From positions 50,690 through 114,689 of the IMG/VR virus record IMGVR_UViG_3300028008_000005: a stretch of 64,000 nt of DNA. One strand, written 5' to 3'. Made by a program: the position numbers and the translations under genes. Below, in pieces: positions 22,963 to 32,700 of the stretch. The notes under the pieces were generated by a model. The model saw only the letters and a program-made list of their open reading frames with translations. It had not been told where the DNA came from and searched no databases. The DNA comes from a virus. The number at the start of each line of letters is the position of its first letter. The stretch's first letter is position 1.

Positions 22963-24806
22963 TGGCGAACATTAAGAACGTAACTGAATTAGACTTTGAT
23001 CAGATTAAGGTCAATCTAAAAGCTTATCTGCAAGGACAAGATAAGTTTGCTGACTATGATTTCGATGGATCAGGTATGGCAGTCTTACTTGATATCCTTG
23101 CATATAATACCCAATATAATGCTTTACTAGCTCACACTAATGCAAATGAGGCGTTCTTAGATACAGCACAGATGCGTGCGAATGTAGTATCTCATGCTAA
23201 AAGCCTAGGATATGTACCAGCTTCTTCAAAGTCATCTGAGGCTAAAATTGATGTTACCGTTATAGGCGCAGCGGGATCCAATACCTTTGCAACTATACCC
23301 CGAGGAACAGTATTCTCTGGTCTAATTGGATCTAAGCAATTTACCTTTATAACTAACGAATCCTATATTACTTCTAAGAATATTTTAAATCGTTATGTAT
23401 TTGAAAATGTTTCAATCTTTGAGGGTGAGATCGAAACGTTTACCTATCGTGTAAACGGACAAATAGAAAATCAGAAGTTTAAAATACCAACAAACAAAGT
23501 TGATACCTCTACTCTTGTTGTTGCCGTACGGGATTCAGCTACATCTGAAACGTCTGAGATCTACACCCACTTTAACAACATCCTTGATGTAAAATCTGAC
23601 TCTCGTGTGTATTTCTTACAAGAGGGATATGGCGGTGAGTACGAAGTATACTTTGGAGATGGTATTATAGGTAGTAAGCCAACAACAGGTCAGGTAGTAG
23701 ACATAGCTTATATTAAGACCAATGGTGCTGAAGCGAACGGTGCATCATCGTTTACTACTGACGCTACTATTGGGGGATTTTCTGGAGCAACAGCTGCTCT
23801 TTCGACAGGATTTATTAAAACATTTTCTGGAGCAGATAAAGAAGATATAGATTCAATTAAGTTTAATGCACCTAAGGCCTTTCAGAGTCAGAATCGTGCA
23901 GTAACATCTATTGACTATAACGCTATACTTAAGTTAGAATACGATTTTATTGAAGATATATCTGTATGGGGTGGTGAGGTAAACGATCCACCAACGTATG
24001 GTAAAGTGTTTATATCAATTAAGCCTACAACCGGGGACTATTTATCGACTACTACTAAAAGTATAATAAATCGATTTCTCTCTACTAAAAACGTAGGATC
24101 AATTACAACTGAAATCGTTAACCCCGACTTCACCTATATTACAATGGAAGTGTTCTTTAAGTATGACGCAGATAATACAGCGAAATCTAAGGCTCAGTTA
24201 GAGCTAGCGGTTAAGGATGCTATAATAAATTATAACGATGTTAATCTAGAGAAATTTGACGGCGTGCTTCGATTCTCCAAGTTATTAAAAGCAATTGATA
24301 ATGCTGATAAAGGCATTTTAAACTCTACAGTTCGTTTAAAGATGCACAAGCACGTTTCTCCTATAACTGGTGAGATACGCGACTATCCTATTAAATTCTC
24401 TTCTCCGATATATAGGACTTCAAGTACAGAACAAACGCTTTCTTCTTCGAAGTTTACTTATGCTGGACAAGAGTGTGAGCTATCTGATATAGCTTCTGAT
24501 ACATACCCAAATAGAATCGTGCAGATACGTAATGCTTCAACAAAAACCATTGTAAATTCTGCAGCAGGAACAATCACACCTACTACTGGCATGGTTAATC
24601 TAACACAGATTCAAATAGATTCAGTAGCGACTCTACTCATTTTTGTAGATCCAGACTCAAATGATATAGCACCTAAGTTTAATCAGCTAGTATCGATTGA
24701 AAAAGACCAGACTCCTGGCATTGTTATAACAGGCGAAGCAGATAGTATTGCTGCTCTCGGCTCAGTCGGCGCATCCTCATATACAACCTTTAGCAGACAC
24801 GAATAA
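22962..24806 (+). CDS. 6: gp6-like baseplate wedge protein
   Basis: 614 residues (T4: 660). The N-terminus is diagnostic: FDFDQIKVNLKAYLQ-like start, then FADYDFDGSGMAVLLDILAY, NTQYNALLAHTNANEAFLDT and MRANVVSHAKSLGY. Later GYGGEYEVYFGDGIIGSKP and IKPTTGD follow the same family. gp6 forms the wedge ring of the baseplate that drives its hexagon-to-star change. TAATG links at both ends. Confidence 0.93.
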   Translation: MANIKNVTELDFDQIKVNLKAYLQGQDKFADYDFDGSGMAVLLDILAYNTQYNALLAHTNANEAFLDTAQMRANVVSHAKSLGYVPASSKSSEAKIDVTVIGAAGSNTFATIPRGTVFSGLIGSKQFTFITNESYITSKNILNRYVFENVSIFEGEIETFTYRVNGQIENQKFKIPTNKVDTSTLVVAVRDSATSETSEIYTHFNNILDVKSDSRVYFLQEGYGGEYEVYFGDGIIGSKPTTGQVVDIAYIKTNGAEANGASSFTTDATIGGFSGATAALSTGFIKTFSGADKEDIDSIKFNAPKAFQSQNRAVTSIDYNAILKLEYDFIEDISVWGGEVNDPPTYGKVFISIKPTTGDYLSTTTKSIINRFLSTKNVGSITTEIVNPDFTYITMEVFFKYDADNTAKSKAQLELAVKDAIINYNDVNLEKFDGVLRFSKLLKAIDNADKGILNSTVRLKMHKHVSPITGEIRDYPIKFSSPIYRTSSTEQTLSSSKFTYAGQECELSDIASDTYPNRIVQIRNASTKTIVNSAAGTITPTTGMVNLTQIQIDSVATLLIFVDPDSNDIAPKFNQLVSIEKDQTPGIVITGEADSIAALGSVGASSYTTFSRHE

Positions 24807-27703
24807 TGACTATAAGATCTAATATAGAATCGAGTAAACTCGAATCGTTAATCCCGCGTCAGTTAATAGCTGATGCAGGAGGACTAATTGAGTTTATAAA
24901 AGAATATTATAGATTTATGCACGAGGAGCAAGGACCTTCCTATGTAATAAACAACATTCTTGCAAATAAAGATGTTGATACAGTTGTAGATACCTTTATA
25001 TCTTTGGTAGAAAAAGAAATTGGAGCTGGATTTACTACTAATCTAGCAGCCAATAAGACTAATCTCTATAAAAATATAGTTCAGTTTTATCAGGCAAAAG
25101 GTTCTGAAGAATCATTTAAACTTCTTTTTCGACTTCTATATGATACAGATATTGATATATCGTTTCCTAAAGAAAAAATCCTTGTAGCTTCAGACGGGCG
25201 TTGGATCCAGCAGAATTCAATCTTTATTGAGGTTACAGAAGGTGATCCATTTGACCTTTTTGCTAACATTACAGATGTAACCACAACTGATAGGGTTGTT
25301 AAGGTTGAAGTAGAAAGAATACGGCGTGTCGAAGAAACTGCTTTTTATGAGATCTTTATAACAAAGGATAATAACACTCGGCGAGTTACTACTGGAGCAA
25401 CGATAGATCAGTATGGTGTTAAGGCTACTGTTGTCGAGTCCTTAAACAAGTATGAGATCTATCATCCAGGTACAGGCTTTGGAATTGCACAGTTTGTCGA
25501 CGTTACACAATCTCAAGATTTAGAATATAATTCCGGCGATTTAATCGCTATAACCTCTATACCTTCTGCTACCTTTATAGGAAAAAACGTAACGGTTGCT
25601 ACAGGTACTAACGCCTATGGTACAGGAAATAAGTTTTATATTGACGGATTATCAGGTGCAAGCCCTGACCTAGATTTGGTGGAAGAAAGAACCTATAGAC
25701 TCGATCAATCAGATTCAAGTAATTCATTCCATCCAATTAAATTTTCAGAGACGGCAAACGGTACCCACGGTACCGGAACAGAGTATACTACGGGTGTAAC
25801 ATATGTAGGAACACCCGGTACAGCAGGAGCATATACACAAATTGTTCTTACTGCAAATACTCCTGCCCTATATTACTATTGTGCTAATCACTCTGGTATG
25901 GGAGGTACTGCAAATACAATTGCTGGAGCTACTGAGAACTTCTTTCAGAAAGAACTTACAGTAAACGGCATTCGACTCGTATCAGCTGGCGCTGTTGGCG
26001 GTCAGGATTCTGTACCAGACGAATGGGTTAAGAAGACAGCAAGAGTTATTGAGCTACTGACAGATCCGACAGGTGCTGGTATTAATGAGGCTGATCAAAG
26101 AAACTTAATTAAAACCCTTTCAGGCGATTCTGGCACACTTACACACCCGGGAGTTCCAACACTACAAAGAATTGCATATGGTGGTGGATCAGAGTATACC
26201 CCAGCTTTCTTAACTGATGCTGGTACTGAATATTGGAACCTAAATGGTTTATATGATACCCATGTCCAAGATGATATGGTATGGTATAAGAATGTTTCAG
26301 GACCAGATCCCTCAACAAGTGATCGAGACATTGAAGAAATTATGGAGCACGTGTTCCATACTATTCATAACTTTGGTATTCCAGGTGCAGTGGCTGCTTC
26401 ACAGGCTGAAGTACCAATGGCTTATCTGACGACACTCCTTCAACAGAGTCCTGCTTTCGATTGGCAAAACACAGCTCTTCACCTTGCTATGAAGGAGGTA
26501 ATCGACGCAGGCTTATTTGATCCCTCCGGCTATGCTGTAGATTGGGACACAGATCCAGAAGCAGCAGTTGTAGCATATAAGGAATATGCGTATCTTCTTA
26601 ACTGGTCAATGTGGGACATGAAAGAGTTCTGGGAGAACGAATCTCTAGCCCCAGAGTGGAGCGATACACTCAGAACACCTGCATTTATGCTGGCAAACAA
26701 CCCTTTAGGTTATGCCTTATTCAATACCTACTTTGCCCCAGTATTAAGCAAGCCAGACTTTGCTGTATTAAAAAATATTTTTCAAGCAAATGATGCTGGT
26801 GAATCAGGATATAACGCTAACGACATATCAGATGGGGATGGCGTTAAGTTTAAAGTAACTAAGGTAGATGCTGGAACAGGTGCTCTAGAAGAAATTAAAT
26901 TTATAAACTTTGGTGTAGGATACTCTTCGGAGTTCTATGCTATGATCATTCCTCGATCAGAAATAGTTGGCGGGGTTGATCTTATTATATCACAAAACCC
27001 TGCAGGGGATAAGATTACATATCCATCACGAGCAATTATAAAATTCTCTGAGTCAGTTCTTGCAGAGTATCGTGGGGAATATTCTACAAATAATGGTTTT
27101 TTATCTGACGATATATATCTACAAGACAACTTCTTTTATCAGCAGTTCTCTTACCTTATTCGATCATCCCAGCAGTTTGATAACTACAAGGATATTGTTA
27201 ATAAGACAGTTCACCCAGCTGGCATGGCTATGTTTGGTGAGTTCGAGATTAATAACTCTTTTGATATGTCTCGTGCGTTCGAGCTCTTACGTCGTTACTT
27301 CACTAACCGTGAAGAAGATGTTATCGATACAATTGATCTAAATTTTTGGACACTGTATAAGCCACGTGAAGATGTAGCCTATGCTTCAACTACTGATTGG
27401 TTCTACGATTTCTATAAGAATGTTTCAGAGATTGTAAACGTTCCAGATCCAGAATATAAAGACTTCTTTAAAGTTCTTGGAGATACAGCACTTAGTACCG
27501 ATGAATTAACATACGCAATTACTAAGATGAAGGAGCTGGTAGAGAATTTAGCTATATCAGAACTTGCTATAGTTAGTTACGCAAAACCGCTTACAGAAGT
27601 CATAAATAGTAATGATTCAGGCGTTATAGAGATATTAGGTGATATCTACGCCGAAGATTATTTTGCTGAAGATTATTCCGAAGGATTAACTTCATTTACC
27701 TAG
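24806..27703 (+). CDS. 7: gp7-like baseplate wedge protein with cupredoxin-like insert
   Basis: 965 residues (T4 gp7: 1032). N-terminal signature of marine T4-like gp7: LIPRQLIADAGGLIEFIKEY, YRFMHEEQG, then LYKNIVQFYQAKGSEESFKL. Around residues 280-375 is a beta-rich insert with SNSFHPIKF, EYTTGVT, GTPG and YYYCANHSGMGG; the His and the C-x2-H-x2-M set look like type-1 copper ligands of a cupredoxin. The C-terminal part has QQFSYLIRSSQQFDNYKDIV, then KTVHPAGMAMFGE, also family-typical. gp7 links wedge, gp8, gp10 and fibres. Position between gp6 and gp8 fits. Confidence 0.75.
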   Translation: MTIRSNIESSKLESLIPRQLIADAGGLIEFIKEYYRFMHEEQGPSYVINNILANKDVDTVVDTFISLVEKEIGAGFTTNLAANKTNLYKNIVQFYQAKGSEESFKLLFRLLYDTDIDISFPKEKILVASDGRWIQQNSIFIEVTEGDPFDLFANITDVTTTDRVVKVEVERIRRVEETAFYEIFITKDNNTRRVTTGATIDQYGVKATVVESLNKYEIYHPGTGFGIAQFVDVTQSQDLEYNSGDLIAITSIPSATFIGKNVTVATGTNAYGTGNKFYIDGLSGASPDLDLVEERTYRLDQSDSSNSFHPIKFSETANGTHGTGTEYTTGVTYVGTPGTAGAYTQIVLTANTPALYYYCANHSGMGGTANTIAGATENFFQKELTVNGIRLVSAGAVGGQDSVPDEWVKKTARVIELLTDPTGAGINEADQRNLIKTLSGDSGTLTHPGVPTLQRIAYGGGSEYTPAFLTDAGTEYWNLNGLYDTHVQDDMVWYKNVSGPDPSTSDRDIEEIMEHVFHTIHNFGIPGAVAASQAEVPMAYLTTLLQQSPAFDWQNTALHLAMKEVIDAGLFDPSGYAVDWDTDPEAAVVAYKEYAYLLNWSMWDMKEFWENESLAPEWSDTLRTPAFMLANNPLGYALFNTYFAPVLSKPDFAVLKNIFQANDAGESGYNANDISDGDGVKFKVTKVDAGTGALEEIKFINFGVGYSSEFYAMIIPRSEIVGGVDLIISQNPAGDKITYPSRAIIKFSESVLAEYRGEYSTNNGFLSDDIYLQDNFFYQQFSYLIRSSQQFDNYKDIVNKTVHPAGMAMFGEFEINNSFDMSRAFELLRRYFTNREEDVIDTIDLNFWTLYKPREDVAYASTTDWFYDFYKNVSEIVNVPDPEYKDFFKVLGDTALSTDELTYAITKMKELVENLAISELAIVSYAKPLTEVINSNDSGVIEILGDIYAEDYFAEDYSEGLTSFT

Positions 27704-27715
27704 GAGAAGAAAAAA

Positions 27716-28171
27716 ATGCCATTAATGAACGAGCAAGTTAGCCCCAAGGGTCAAGTCTCAATTGAGATATTTAGCCCAGACGGCAAGCTTAAGGATAAGG
27801 TAAACATTCCAAACCTAGTCGTACAGACTGGTAGGAACTATATTGCCTCGCGTATGAACGATACAGCACAGACTGACGTAATGACTCATATGGCAGTTGG
27901 TTCTGGTTCAACTGCAGCTACATTAAGTGACACAGTTCTAGGAACTGAGCTTACTCGTGTTGTTCTTGATTCAGATAATACTGTTGATAACGTTATTACC
28001 TATATTGCTACCTATGCTCCTGGAGTTGGTACTGGTGCGATCACTGAAGCTGGTATCTTTAATGATGCTGCAGCGAACACAGGTGATCTACTTTGTCGAA
28101 CGACTTTCCTTGTCGTAAATAAAGCAGTAGATGACTCTATGGTTATCACTTGGACAATTACAATATCTTAA
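27716..28171 (+). CDS. Small virion/tail protein
   Basis: 151 residues, beta-rich: GQVSIEIFSPDGKLKDKVNI, then NLVVQTGRNYIASRMND and MAVGSGSTAAT. This pattern recurs in short tail or baseplate-associated proteins of many phages (collar or fibre attachment type). It lies between gp7-like and gp8 genes, 12 bases after gp7, with an AGGAG ribosome site. Function inferred from neighbours only. Confidence 0.6.
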   Translation: MPLMNEQVSPKGQVSIEIFSPDGKLKDKVNIPNLVVQTGRNYIASRMNDTAQTDVMTHMAVGSGSTAATLSDTVLGTELTRVVLDSDNTVDNVITYIATYAPGVGTGAITEAGIFNDAAANTGDLLCRTTFLVVNKAVDDSMVITWTITIS

Positions 28172-28189
28172 TAGAATAGAGACTACCTT

Positions 28190-29755
28190 ATGTCTGCTGT
28201 AATTAGACCTAACTTTCATCATACGATGGCTGAATCGATTTACGATAAGATTCAGAATAGATCGGCGAACTATCATTACTACCTTGGTAAGGTTTTACCA
28301 TGGCAGTTTGAAGGAGCTATTGCAGATGCACCTAATCCATCCAATAATATGGATGAAGAGAACGATTCCCGTAATAATATGATCGGGATTAAGCAAATAA
28401 ACATTAATGACGTATCTTTTATTACTCGTCGAATTGATTGGTCTTCAAGGGTATTTGATGCCTACGATGATTTAGATACTGTTATGGTAGAAGAAGATTT
28501 CTACGTATTAACAGAGGATTTTAATGTTTATAAGTGCATAGAAAATAACAAGGGTGCTGTATCCACGGTTAAGCCAACTGGTTTTGATGTTGGTTATACC
28601 TCTACAGCTGATGGATATATTTGGAAGTTTATGTACTTTATGCCGCTTGCATTGCGAAATAAGTTCTTAACACCTAACTATATGCCAGTGATTAAGAAAG
28701 TTAAAAACCAGTACTACTCAGCTGGAGTTATTGAAAACTACGTTCTAAACGACTCTGGCCAAGACTATGATCCTGATGAGACATATGCAGTTATTCAGGG
28801 TGATGGTGCAGACGGAGCAGCATCTCTTACAATAGAGAATGGCCAGATTACTGCAGTCACAATTGATAATCCTGGTACAGGTTATACTATTGCTTATCTA
28901 ACTGTAACAAAAGGTGCACTCGATCCAGGTACTGGTGCTGATATTGATCTAGTCCTTTCTTCTCCGGGAGATCTAGATTCTCAGCAAGCAGATGTTGAAA
29001 CCCTTACAGTAGATGGCGACATATCACAGATTGTTGTTACAAGATCAGATAATTCTTTTACAAGCGTGCCAGCTGTGACTATTACGGGTGATGGCACAGG
29101 AGCAACAGCAACAGCAACACTAGATGTAAATGGCGCAGTTTCTCAGATTATTCTAAATAATAGGGGATCAGGATATACCTATGCGGATATATCAATAGCA
29201 GCGGAATTAGATGGTCTTAGAAGTGCTACAGCTCGTGCGGTTATATCACCCCAATATGGGCATGGATTTAACGCTCCTCGTGAGTTAATCGCTGATACGC
29301 TTTGCTTCCATACTTCTTTCGAAAATGAATTAAATCAAGGTGTGTTAGTAAATAATCAATATAGACAGTTTGGGATTATTAAAGACGTCGAGATCTTTGA
29401 TGCTAAGAGGTATTATATTACTGATTCTGGATCAGCATGCTATCTCGTAGAAGGGACATTGGTTGGTGATTCGTTTCCAGAGGATCAGCTTGTAGCTACA
29501 GCGGGTAGTGTTAAGATATTAAGAACTGTAACAAGCGAAGATAATAAATTACTTGCTCAGTCTCTTGATGGAACAATACCGGCAATTGGTGATATCTTTT
29601 TTAATGCTGCAGAGACTGCTTACTTTACAGTTACAGCAGTTACTAATCCTCAAATAAACAAAAAGACTGGCGAAATACTGTTTATTGATAATAGACTAGC
29701 ATTTACATCTTCTGAGGAACAAACTGTAACATTCAGATCATTCATCAAATTTTAA
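28190..29755 (+). CDS. 8: gp8-like baseplate wedge protein with GYT/GDG repeats
   Basis: 521 residues (T4: 334). N-terminus: HHTMAESIYDKIQNRSANYH, YYLGKVLPWQ, later FITRRIDWSSRVFDAYDDLD and WKFMYFMPLALRNKF, all typical of gp8. The extra length is an insert (about 180-345) with repeats of a GxGYT...TGDGTGA pattern, e.g. DNPGTGYTIAYLTV and TITGDGTGATATATLD. The same repeat occurs in the giant fibre protein at 43460-49801. gp8 binds gp7 and gp10 in the wedge. Confidence 0.88.
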   Translation: MSAVIRPNFHHTMAESIYDKIQNRSANYHYYLGKVLPWQFEGAIADAPNPSNNMDEENDSRNNMIGIKQININDVSFITRRIDWSSRVFDAYDDLDTVMVEEDFYVLTEDFNVYKCIENNKGAVSTVKPTGFDVGYTSTADGYIWKFMYFMPLALRNKFLTPNYMPVIKKVKNQYYSAGVIENYVLNDSGQDYDPDETYAVIQGDGADGAASLTIENGQITAVTIDNPGTGYTIAYLTVTKGALDPGTGADIDLVLSSPGDLDSQQADVETLTVDGDISQIVVTRSDNSFTSVPAVTITGDGTGATATATLDVNGAVSQIILNNRGSGYTYADISIAAELDGLRSATARAVISPQYGHGFNAPRELIADTLCFHTSFENELNQGVLVNNQYRQFGIIKDVEIFDAKRYYITDSGSACYLVEGTLVGDSFPEDQLVATAGSVKILRTVTSEDNKLLAQSLDGTIPAIGDIFFNAAETAYFTVTAVTNPQINKKTGEILFIDNRLAFTSSEEQTVTFRSFIKF

Positions 29756-29756
29756 T

Positions 29757-29764
29757 TATAAATA
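29757..29764 (+). promoter_or_regulatory. Late-type promoter box TATAAATA
   Basis: Directly after the gp8 stop; predicted +1 near 29770 and a 28-base leader with AGGA before the ATG at 29798. Confidence 0.7.
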
Positions 29765-29797
29765 TTTGGTATAAGACTTAATTTTAGGAATAAGTTA

Positions 29798-32700
29798 ATG
29801 GCAATAAATCTAAACACTGATCCGTATTATGACGACTTTGATAATACCAAAGGGTTTCATCAAATACTCTTTAAGCCAGGTGTTGCTGTACAAGCGAGAG
29901 AATTAACCCAGATTCAATCTATTCTTCAGAATCAGATTAAATCTTTTGGTGATAACATCTTCAAAGAAGGTGCTCTTATTCAAGGTGGTCATCAATCTCT
30001 AGATACCCAGTATCACTCAGTTAAGCTAACTGCCGCTGCGGATTCAATTGTATTGTCATTAATTGATCAAGAGGTATATGGACTAAAATCCGGTATTAAA
30101 GCTAAGGTTGTTAATGCTACCCAAGCGACCGCGGCAGGCGATCCGCCAACTATCTTTATTAAATATCTAAACTCAGGTAAAAGTAAAGAAAAATCCGGAT
30201 TTGCTCAGTCTGAGATAATATGGAACGAGGCTAAAACTGTCTCCGTTACTACTGCGGCTACTTCTGTAAATTCAGTTGGAACAGCTTATACCATGACAAA
30301 CGGTATCGTATATGCTGGAGGATTCTTTGTATACTTTGCTGATCAGACAGCTATCCTAAACAAATATGGTCCAATCACCAACATTATTGTTGGATTCGAT
30401 GTTAAGCAAACGATTAAAGATTTTACAGACGACTCTAGCCTAAATGATCCAGCTAACGGATCATTTAACTATGCTGCTCCTGGTGCTGATCGTCTTCAAG
30501 TAGCTCTTACACTTACAAATAGACCTTGGCAAGCTGATAATGTAGTTGATCCCGATTTTATAGAAATCGCTAGAATACAAAATAAAAAAGTTATATCTGC
30601 TGTAACAAGCACTGCATATAATATTCTAGGTGATACCCTTGCTCGTCGCACATATGACGAGTCAGGCGATTATGTAGTTCGTCCATATGATCTTTCAATG
30701 GTAGAGCATAAAAGGACATCGCTATCTGTAAACGATGGATACTACACTGCTGCCGAAGGTGGTGATGCTAATAAGTTTATTAATAAGATCTCCCCTGGTA
30801 AAGCTTACGTTAAAGGGTATGAGATTGATAACGTTAAAAGCGCAGCTATAGCTGGAGACAAGGCAAGAGATACAGCATTAGTAGAATCAGGATCGGTGTA
30901 CACCCCATTTGGTAACTATGTTCGTGTTACCAATATTAATGGTGTATCAGAAGAAATAGACAATCTTCCTGAAGTACAGATATACAGCCAATTTACTTCT
31001 ACCCCGGGTGTACCAGAAGGAATAGCAATCGGTACTGCTCGTATTCGTCATACAGAATTCTTTTCTGGTACACCAGGAACAACTACTGCCCAGTATAACG
31101 TTTACCTCTTTGATATTAAGATGAGGACTGGATTTTCGTTTACAAACGATGCCAAGCAAATAGTCTATATTAATTCAGTATATTCTTCTGACTTTACTGC
31201 TGATGTTGTTGAAGAACTATCTAACCTAACAGGTACTATATCAACCGTTGGAGCTTCCCAAACAATACAAGGTATTGGTACACGATTCCTTACAGAATTG
31301 AGTATAGGCAACTATATCAATATAGATGGGGATACACATCGTGTTACTACAATAATTGATGATACAGGAATTGAAGTATCACCAACGCCCACCCAGAGTC
31401 GGTCAGGCTATGTATTCTCATCTGTAAAGTCTAAACTATGGAATACCGATAGGAATTCATACATATTCCCCTTACCAGTTAATATTGTTAAGTCAATTGA
31501 TCCAAGTGGAGTAGATACGGTATACGAGACTCGAAGAATATTTGAAAGAACTTTAACAGCAGGTGTAGTTCAAGTAGATGCAGGCGTTAACGAAAGCTTC
31601 TCATCCGAATCACTTGATAATATGCAGCTATATGTTTCTAATGGAGATGTTGTAGATATAACTGGCGACGTAACAATATCTGGTGCAGCAAATACAGTAC
31701 TCACAATAGACATATCAGGTCAAGGATATACAACAGAAACAGTTATGCTAATTGCTACTGTTTCAAAAAATGGTTCGGCTGCTGACAAAAAGACTAAGTC
31801 TCTGCAAGCGAATCAACAGCTTGACATCCTAACAGAGGCAACATCGACTGCTCAAAGCATCTCTTTAGGTAAGGCAGATATTTATAGATTAGTCTCTGTT
31901 AAGATGACAACAACCGGTGTATTCGGTGATGCATCGTATAACAGTACAACAGAAGTTGATATTACTAATCGTTATACCCTTGACAACGGTCAAAAGGCAA
32001 CATACTACGGATTAGGTTCTCTTCGACTAAAAAGTGGATCAAATGCACCTACAGGGCCAATCCGTATTACCTTTGACTACTTTACACATGGAACAGGCGA
32101 CTACTTCTCTGTTGATTCATATACTATTGACTATAAGGATATTCCAACTCTTATTCTAGGTGGTAACGAGTACGTACTTCGAGACTGCTTAGATTTCAGA
32201 CCTAAGATTAACGATGCTGGTACCGGCTTCTCTGGTGCTGGATCAAGCGTTGGTGAATTCCCAGACTTTGAAAACGATATTACTACATCATACGAGTATT
32301 ACTTACCACGAACAGATAAGATTGTTATCAATCGCGATGGTCGTATTAAGGTAATTAAGGGTGAAAGCGGATTCGAGGCAAAAGAGCCTACCACACCTGA
32401 AGACTCAATGGCTTTGTATATCCTTAAACAAAAGCCATATGTCTTTAATATATCTACAGATATTGATATTGTTAAAATTGACAACCGACGCTTTACTATG
32501 CGTCAAATTGGCAAGTTAGAAAATAGAATTAAAAATATCGAATACTATACTTCTCTTAACCAGCTTGAGGTTGATACCCAGAACTATCAGATTAAGGATA
32601 TTAATGGATTTGATAAGTTTAAGAATGGCTTTGTTGTAGATTCATTCCAAGGTCACGGGATAGGAGACGTATATAACCCCGACTATGGTGTTGCAATCGA

